Source: Ruegeria sediminis (GTDB taxonomy: Bacteria > Pseudomonadota > Alphaproteobacteria > Rhodobacterales > Rhodobacteraceae). From it: 64,000 nt of DNA. The notes beneath the pieces are model-generated. The model saw only the letters and a program-made list of their open reading frames with translations. It ran no database searches and had not been told where the DNA came from. The DNA lies in assembly GCF_005938215.1 (NCBI RefSeq), contig NZ_VCPD01000006.1, positions 124,001 to 188,000 on the forward strand, read 5' to 3'. The number at the start of each line of letters is the position of its first letter. Position 1 is the stretch's first letter. Of this stretch, positions 59,359 through 64,000 are shown piece by piece. The position numbers and the translations under genes are program-made.

Positions 59359-60738
59359 CTACCCGCGTCCCAGCACCGTTTCCACGGCCCGTACCGTCGC
59401 GGCGACGACGGTATCCGCTTCGTCGCGGCTCAGGCAGAAGGGCGGCGCGAAGCCAAGGATGTCGCCCTGAGGCATCGCACGGCCGATGACCTTGTCCTGC
59501 TCCAGCAGTGTGGCTGCGACCCGTGCGCCGATCTTGTCGGCCGGATCGAAGAACTGGCGCCCGTCGCGGTCCTTCACGAACTCGACCGCGCAGAGCATGC
59601 CTTCGCCACGGACTTCGCCCACGTTGCCGTGATCCGACAGCGCCTCGGCCATGGTCTTGTTGAGATAAGCGCCCACGTCGCCCGCGTTCTGCACCAGATT
59701 CAAGCCGTCCAGCAGTTTCAGGTTCGCGACCCCGGCCGCCGCGCCGATCGGGTGGGCCGAATAGGTCCAGCCATGGCCGATCGGGCCGTTCTCGTCCGTG
59801 CCCTGCTCCAGCACTTTCCACACCCGATCGCCGACGATCGAGCCCGACAGCGGCGCATAGGCCGAGGTCAGGCCCTTGGCGATGGTGATGATGTCCGGTT
59901 CGATGCCGTAGTGATCCGAACCGAACATGGTGCCGAGACGGCCGAAACCGGTCACGACCTCGTCCGCCACCAGCAGGATGTCGTGCTTTCTGAGGACCGT
60001 CTGGATGGCCGGCCAATAGCCGGCGGGGGGCGGCACGATGCCGCCGGTGCCCAGAACCGGCTCTCCGATGAATGCCGCGATGGTGTCGGCGCCTTCGCGT
60101 TCGATCAGCGCCTCAAGCTCGGCCACGCAATGGGCGACGAACTGCTCTTCGGTTTGTTCGAGATTGTCGCGGCGGAAATAGTACGGCGCTTCGGTATGGA
60201 TCACCTGTTCGATCGGCAGATCGAACTTCTTGTGGAACAGATCCAGACCCGTCAGCGAGCCTGTCACCAGACCCGAGCCGTGATAGCCGCGCCAGCGGGA
60301 AATGATCTTCTTCTTCTCAGGCCGCCCGAGGATGTTGTTGTAGTACCAGATCAGCTTGACGTTGGTTTCATTGGCGTCGGATCCGCCCAGGCCGAAATAG
60401 ACCTTGGACATATTCTTTGGCGCCCGGTCCAGAATCATCCTGGCCAGCGTGATCGACGCCTCGGTGCCGTGGCCGACATAGGCGTGGTAATAGGCCAGTT
60501 CGCGCGCCTGTTCGGCGATGGCCTCGGCGATCTCCTGGCGGCCATAGCCCACGTTCACGCAATAAAGGCCGGCGAAGGCGTCGAGCAGCCTGTTCCCGTC
60601 GCGGTCTTCGATGAAGACGCCGCTTGCGGTTTTCACCACGCGGTTCGGGCTTTCGCCCCGGGCGTGCTGGGCTAGATGGGTCGAGGGATGAAAGAAAGCT
60701 TCGCGGTCCCATTGGTCCAACGTGTCGTTCTTCAGCAT
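59359..60738 (-). CDS. Class III PLP-dependent aminotransferase
   Basis: A 459-residue omega-type aminotransferase: GNRLLDAFAGLYCVNVGYGR, VYFGLGGSDANETNVKLIWY, RWRGYHGSGLVTGSLTG, the PLP aspartate in ILLVADEVVTGFGRLG and the Schiff-base Lys in ITIAKGLTSAYAPLSG. It transfers an amino group between a terminal amine (such as diaminobutyrate, taurine or a polyamine) and pyruvate or 2-oxoglutarate. I choose the ATG at 60738 because GGAG precedes it. It is divergent from the ectoine-hydrolase-like gene across a palindromic operator, so probably co-regulated with it. Its stop is 5 bases from the convergent Ldh_2 stop. Confidence 0.92.
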   Translation of the reverse strand: MLKNDTLDQWDREAFFHPSTHLAQHARGESPNRVVKTASGVFIEDRDGNRLLDAFAGLYCVNVGYGRQEIAEAIAEQARELAYYHAYVGHGTEASITLARMILDRAPKNMSKVYFGLGGSDANETNVKLIWYYNNILGRPEKKKIISRWRGYHGSGLVTGSLTGLDLFHKKFDLPIEQVIHTEAPYYFRRDNLEQTEEQFVAHCVAELEALIEREGADTIAAFIGEPVLGTGGIVPPPAGYWPAIQTVLRKHDILLVADEVVTGFGRLGTMFGSDHYGIEPDIITIAKGLTSAYAPLSGSIVGDRVWKVLEQGTDENGPIGHGWTYSAHPIGAAAGVANLKLLDGLNLVQNAGDVGAYLNKTMAEALSDHGNVGEVRGEGMLCAVEFVKDRDGRQFFDPADKIGARVAATLLEQDKVIGRAMPQGDILGFAPPFCLSRDEADTVVAATVRAVETVLGRG

Positions 60739-60767
60739 AGCCGTCTCCATCTTTCCGTAGGTGCGTA

Positions 60768-60783
60768 TTGTTGTGCACAACAA
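60768..60783. promoter_or_regulatory. Perfect 16-bp palindrome, likely GntR/FadR-type operator
   Basis: TTGTTGTGCACAACAA is its own reverse complement and contains the GT-N2-AC core favoured by FadR-type GntR regulators. It lies 30 bases upstream of the aminotransferase ATG and 101 upstream of the hydrolase ATG. A GntR gene is the last gene of the divergent operon. Confidence 0.7.
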
Positions 60784-60884
60784 CGTATATTTCGCTTGAT
60801 TCTGTCAAGGCGATCGCGAAAGAGTTTCGGCATTCGCCGTCAGTTGTATACGACGCCGGCGAGAATCAGCATAGGACAGCAAGC

Positions 60885-62069
60885 ATGGCGCGCGAGAACA
60901 TACCTTTCAGCTCCGCCGAATATGCCCGCCGCATCGCCCTCACCCGGTCGGCGATGGAGCGGGCCGGGTTGGATGCGATCTTTGTCACCGACCCGTCCAA
61001 CATGGCCTGGCTGACCGGCTATGACGGTTGGTCCTTCTACGTGCACCAGGGCGTGATCCTGACCCACTCCGGCGAGCCCGTCTGGTGGGGGCGCTACATG
61101 GACAGCATCGGGGCCGGGCGCACCTGCTGGATGGCGCCTGAGAACATCCATGGATACGCGGACCATTTCGTGCAATCCACCCTGCGCCATCCGATGCAGG
61201 ATCTGGCCGGGCACATGCGGGCGCTGGGGCTGGAAAGGGCGCGCATCGGGGTCGAGATGGAGAACTACTACTACTCGGCCAAGGCCCATGCGGTTCTCAC
61301 CGGTGAACTGCCCGATTCGCAGATCACCGATGCGACCGCCCTGGTCAACTGGCAGCGCATCGTGAAATCCGGCGAAGAGATCGCGTTTATCCGCAACGCC
61401 GCGCGGATCTCGGAGAAGGTGATCGCCACCGCAATCGCAAAGGCCGAACCGGGCCTGCGCAAGAACGAGTTGGTGGCCGAGATCTTTCACGCCGGCATCA
61501 CCGGGGTGGAGGACATATGGGGCGATTACCCGGCCATCGTGCCGCTGACGCCGTCGGGGCTGGACGCGACCGCCGCGCACCTGACATGGAACGGCGATCC
61601 GATGCGTGTGAACGAGGCGACGTTCTTCGAACTGTCGGGTTGCTATCGCCGCTATCACGCTCCGCTGTGCCGGACCGTCTATCTGGGCAAGCCGCCACAG
61701 GAGATGCTGGACGCCGAACAGGCGCAACTCGAAGGGATCGCTGCCGGTCTGGATGCGGCGCGCGCAGGCAATCGCGCCTGCGACATCGCCAACGCCTTCA
61801 TCGGGGTGCTCAAGAAACACGGCATCCACCGCGAGGGTCGCTGCGGCTACCCGATCGGCCTCAGCTATCCGCCCGATTGGGGCGAGCGCACGGCCTCGAT
61901 CCGCGCCGAGGACGAGACGGTGCTGCAGCCGGGCATGACCTTCCATTTCATGCCGGCGCTCTGGATGGAAAGCTGGGGATTGGAGACCACGGAAACCATC
62001 CTGATCACCGAAAACGGCCCCGCGGAAACCCTCTGCAATGTCGAGCGCAAGCTTTTCGTCAAGGAGTGA
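60885..62069 (+). CDS. doeA: Ectoine hydrolase-like protein (DoeA/EutD type, creatinase fold)
   Basis: A 394-residue protein of the M24/creatinase fold. PSNMAWLTGYDGWSFYVHQ, IGVEMENYYYSAKAH, DATALVNWQRIVKSGEEIAF, GDYPAIVPLTPSGLDATAAH and GYPIGLSYPPDWGERTASI agree with what I remember of ectoine hydrolases. The paired aspartates of metal-dependent prolidases are absent (FFELSGCYRRYHAPLCRT), which fits the metal-free ectoine/creatine group. The reaction would be ring opening of ectoine to N-acetyl-diaminobutyrate. AGGA precedes the ATG at 60885. Upstream frame extension is rejected because it crosses the operator. Confidence 0.75.
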   Translation: MARENIPFSSAEYARRIALTRSAMERAGLDAIFVTDPSNMAWLTGYDGWSFYVHQGVILTHSGEPVWWGRYMDSIGAGRTCWMAPENIHGYADHFVQSTLRHPMQDLAGHMRALGLERARIGVEMENYYYSAKAHAVLTGELPDSQITDATALVNWQRIVKSGEEIAFIRNAARISEKVIATAIAKAEPGLRKNELVAEIFHAGITGVEDIWGDYPAIVPLTPSGLDATAAHLTWNGDPMRVNEATFFELSGCYRRYHAPLCRTVYLGKPPQEMLDAEQAQLEGIAAGLDAARAGNRACDIANAFIGVLKKHGIHREGRCGYPIGLSYPPDWGERTASIRAEDETVLQPGMTFHFMPALWMESWGLETTETILITENGPAETLCNVERKLFVKE

Positions 62070-62072
62070 ACG

Positions 62073-63233
62073 ATGGACCGGCTGGAGCGTACGAAACAGA
62101 TCCTGGCCGACCTGATCGCCTTCCCCACCGTGTCGGCCGACAGCAATCTCGAGATGATCGCGTACATGGCCGATCTGCTCGGAGAGGCGGGCGCCCGGGT
62201 CGATCTGATGACCGCGCCTTGCGGCACCAAGGCGAACCTGTTCGCCACCCTCGGCCCCGAGGTGGATGGCGGCATCCTGCTGTCAGGGCATAGCGACGTG
62301 GTTCCGATTGCCGACCAGGATTGGACCAGCGACCCGTTCCAGATGGCAGAGCGGGACGGGCGGCTTTACGGTCGCGGAAGCTGCGACATGAAAGGGTTCA
62401 TCGCCGCGACCCTGGCCATGGCCCCGGCATACGCGGCGCAGGTTAGAGAGAGGCCGCTGCACTTTGCCTTTACCTATGACGAAGAGGTCGGCTGTTTCGG
62501 CGCGCAGCACCTGGCGCAGGTTCTGCGCGACCGGAACCTGACGCCGGGCATCGCCATCATCGGCGAACCGACAGGGATGCGCATCATCGAGGGGCACAAG
62601 GGCTGCTACGAATACACCACCCGGTTTCACGGGCTGGAAGGGCACGGCTCGCTGCCCGATCAGGGGGTGAACGCCGTCGAATACGCGGTGCGCTATGTCA
62701 ACAAGCTGCTGGGTCTGAAAGACCAGTTGCGCGGCATGGCGCCCGCATCCAGCCGCTTCGATCCGCCCTGGACCACGGTGAACGTGGGCGCGCTGACCGG
62801 CGGGGTCGCTCATAACGTGATCGCCTCGAAGGCGCAGATCGATTGGGAGATGCGGCCCGTGCAGGCCGCGGACGCCGATTTCGTCAAGGCCGAAATGGCG
62901 CGCTACTGCGACGAGGACCTGCTGCCGCGAATGCGCGCTGTGCATCCCGAGGCTGCGATCGAACTGAGCGTGATCGGCGAAGTGGCCGGGCTGATCCCGA
63001 CGGACGAGAACGAGGCGCGCCGCATCGTGGCCGAACTGACTGGCGCCAACGGCGCGGATCTGGTCGCCTTTGGCACCGAGGCGGGCATTTTCCAGGCGCT
63101 CGGCACCGACGTGGTCGTCTGCGGCCCTGGTTCGATCGAACAGGCGCACAAGGCCGACGAGTTTCTGTCGCTGGACCAGCTGTCGCAATGTATCGGCATG
63201 CTCGAGCGGCTCGGGGGAAGGCTGAATGGCTGA
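62073..63233 (+). CDS. argE: ArgE-type M20 deacetylase (acetylornithine deacetylase-like)
   Basis: A 386-residue M20 metallohydrolase: LSGHSDVVPI (metal His), GRGSCDMKGFIAA (bridging Asp), YDEEVGC (catalytic Glu and metal Glu), GEPTGM and FGTEAGIFQALG. It would remove an N-acetyl group from an amino acid. In this operon N-acetyl-2,4-diaminobutyrate is a sensible substrate, replacing DoeB; true arginine biosynthesis is the alternative. It starts 3 bases after the hydrolase stop and overlaps the GntR start. Confidence 0.88.
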   Translation: MDRLERTKQILADLIAFPTVSADSNLEMIAYMADLLGEAGARVDLMTAPCGTKANLFATLGPEVDGGILLSGHSDVVPIADQDWTSDPFQMAERDGRLYGRGSCDMKGFIAATLAMAPAYAAQVRERPLHFAFTYDEEVGCFGAQHLAQVLRDRNLTPGIAIIGEPTGMRIIEGHKGCYEYTTRFHGLEGHGSLPDQGVNAVEYAVRYVNKLLGLKDQLRGMAPASSRFDPPWTTVNVGALTGGVAHNVIASKAQIDWEMRPVQAADADFVKAEMARYCDEDLLPRMRAVHPEAAIELSVIGEVAGLIPTDENEARRIVAELTGANGADLVAFGTEAGIFQALGTDVVVCGPGSIEQAHKADEFLSLDQLSQCIGMLERLGGRLNG

Positions 63234-63912
63234 AACCGGGGTCCGCGATCGGCATGACGCGATCCATCACGAGATCCGCCAGCGCATCTGCCTGCTTGAC
63301 TATCCACCGGGCGAGAAACTGTCCGAAGCGGAACTGGCGGCGGAATTCGGCATCAGTCGCACGCCGTTGCGGCGCGTGCTCGCCCGGCTCGAGGACGAGG
63401 GGCTGGTGCAATCCCAGCACGGCGTCGGAACCTTCGTGACAAACGCCGATCTGGGCGAACTGGAACAGGTCTACCGCTTGCGGGTCGAACTGGTGGAATT
63501 GACCGGCCGCCTTGATCCCGTGCCGCCGGATGCGGCCTACCTAGCCCGCTTCGACGACCTGATCGGGCAGAGCCATCGCATCATGGCCTCCGGCACCCCG
63601 CGCGCGTTCACGCAATTCGACATGCTGGTGTTCCAGACCCTGCTGGACCTGACCGCGAACGAACCGCTCCGCGCGGTGCAGGAGCGGCTCTATTACCAGA
63701 CCAAGCGCATCTGGCTGACATCTGCGATGGCCGCGCAACTGGATCTGAGTGACGAATTCCGCATCTTCCACCACGAGTTGGAAGCGATCCGGCTGGCCCT
63801 GCAGGCGGGGGATCTGGATGCCGTCGCCCATATCCAGCGCGCCCATATCTCGATGAGCTTCAACAGGCTGCTGAACCGCAGCGGCAGACCGGAAGCGACA
63901 CGCGCGACATAG
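63226..63912 (+). CDS. GntR-family transcriptional regulator (FadR/FCD subgroup)
   Basis: A 228-residue protein. The winged helix-turn-helix (IHHEIRQRICLLDYPPGEKL, then AAEFGISRTPLRRVLARLED and VGTFVT) is followed by an all-helical FCD-type effector domain (VYRLRVELVELTG, FDMLVFQTLLDLTANEPL, FRIFHHELEAIRLALQAGDL) with histidines suited to metal or carboxylate binding. It overlaps the deacetylase gene by 8 bases and probably represses the divergent operons through the 60768-60783 palindrome. Confidence 0.92.
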   Translation: MAETGVRDRHDAIHHEIRQRICLLDYPPGEKLSEAELAAEFGISRTPLRRVLARLEDEGLVQSQHGVGTFVTNADLGELEQVYRLRVELVELTGRLDPVPPDAAYLARFDDLIGQSHRIMASGTPRAFTQFDMLVFQTLLDLTANEPLRAVQERLYYQTKRIWLTSAMAAQLDLSDEFRIFHHELEAIRLALQAGDLDAVAHIQRAHISMSFNRLLNRSGRPEATRAT

Positions 63913-63914
63913 AC

Positions 63915-63950
63915 GGAACGCGAATCGACATCAGGGGATGTCCGCGTTCC
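63915..63950. terminator. Strong hairpin after GntR gene
   Basis: GGAACGCG (63915-63922) pairs with CGCGTTCC (63943-63950), and inside it GACATC pairs with GATGTC around AGGG, with an AATC bulge: 14 perfect pairs in all. It begins 2 bases after the GntR stop and likely ends transcription of this operon, and possibly of the convergent gene at the window edge. Confidence 0.6.
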
Positions 63951-63981
63951 GGCGTCGGCCGGCGGCATCGCGAACTGCCGA

Positions 63982-64000
63982 TCAGTTCGTGTAGTACTTC
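63982..64000 (-). CDS. Possible C-terminus of a convergent gene (runs off window end)
   Basis: Read on the minus strand, the last bases give KYYTN followed by a TGA at 63984-63982. Position facing the strong hairpin makes a convergent gene end plausible. Five residues cannot identify a family. Confidence 0.3.

Noticed and set aside
57038..60016. A 992-codon minus-strand frame spanning four plus-strand genes
   Set aside because: It crosses RidA, Ldh_2 and other clear genes and reads as low-complexity Arg/Gly/Ala sequence.
1..64000. CRISPR arrays, insertion sequences or replication origins
   Set aside because: I saw no regularly spaced repeats, no transposase-like protein with terminal repeats, and no DnaA-box or iteron cluster.

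Overview
This window looks like a chromosomal segment of an alphaproteobacterium of the order Rhodobacterales (Roseobacter/Rhodobacter-type). The base composition is GC-rich and genes are tightly packed with many 4-base ATGA stop/start overlaps. It has gene-transfer-agent (GTA) head-spike genes like those known from Rhodobacter capsulatus, CtrA-type TTAA-N7-TTAA boxes, a napFDAGHBC operon and an ectoine-hydrolase-like enzyme. No database could be searched; family names come from recognised motifs and remembered family sequences.

Layout. 1-5.6 kb: a partial gene, tRNA-Leu(UAG), an NfeD-type protease/slipin pair, and a LysR regulator divergent from a hemerythrin-domain protein. 5.7-7.7 kb: two genes resembling GTA head-spike base and fibre proteins. 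7.6-15.9 kb: a Wzx/Wzy-type surface-polysaccharide locus (priming transferase, three glycosyltransferases, sulfotransferase, polymerase, acyltransferase, flippase) with CtrA-like boxes in its promoter regions. 16.2-19.9 kb: a PPP-family phosphatase and a YjbH/YjbF outer-membrane pair. 19.9-23.8 kb: a SAM/adenylate-cyclase/ATPase/TPR protein and a phasin. 24.2-30.7 kb: the periplasmic nitrate reductase operon plus a small membrane protein. 30.8-33.9 kb: a histidine kinase, a single-domain receiver and a receiver-cyclase.

34.4-39.9 kb: a compact operon of lysine 2,3-aminomutase, two ATP-grasp ligases and a GNAT-deacetylase-GNAT triple fusion. It reads as a pathway for an unknown beta-lysine-derived, acetylated metabolite. 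40.1-44.6 kb: a second SAM/cyclase/ATPase/TPR protein followed by a membrane protein resembling a pentameric ligand-gated ion channel. 44.6-48.2 kb: a 1197-residue protein that joins a cNMP-like domain, an apparently complete phytochelatin-synthase domain, a degenerate second copy of it, a cysteine-free glutaredoxin fold, a cysteine-decarboxylase-type flavoprotein, ankyrin repeats and a gamma-glutamylcyclotransferase. This is the strongest candidate here for an undescribed system, because its domains could form one glutathione-processing line.

48.6-63.9 kb: catabolic genes. These are a phenol-hydroxylase-type monooxygenase; a LysR-flanked operon (aldehyde dehydrogenase, M19-like protein, BCCT transporter, two uncharacterised proteins, RidA, Ldh_2 dehydrogenase); and a class III aminotransferase divergent from an ectoine-hydrolase-like gene, an M20 deacetylase and a GntR regulator, with a perfect 16-bp palindrome between the divergent genes. 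Together these could import and degrade ectoine or a related N-acyl diamino acid by a non-standard gene set.
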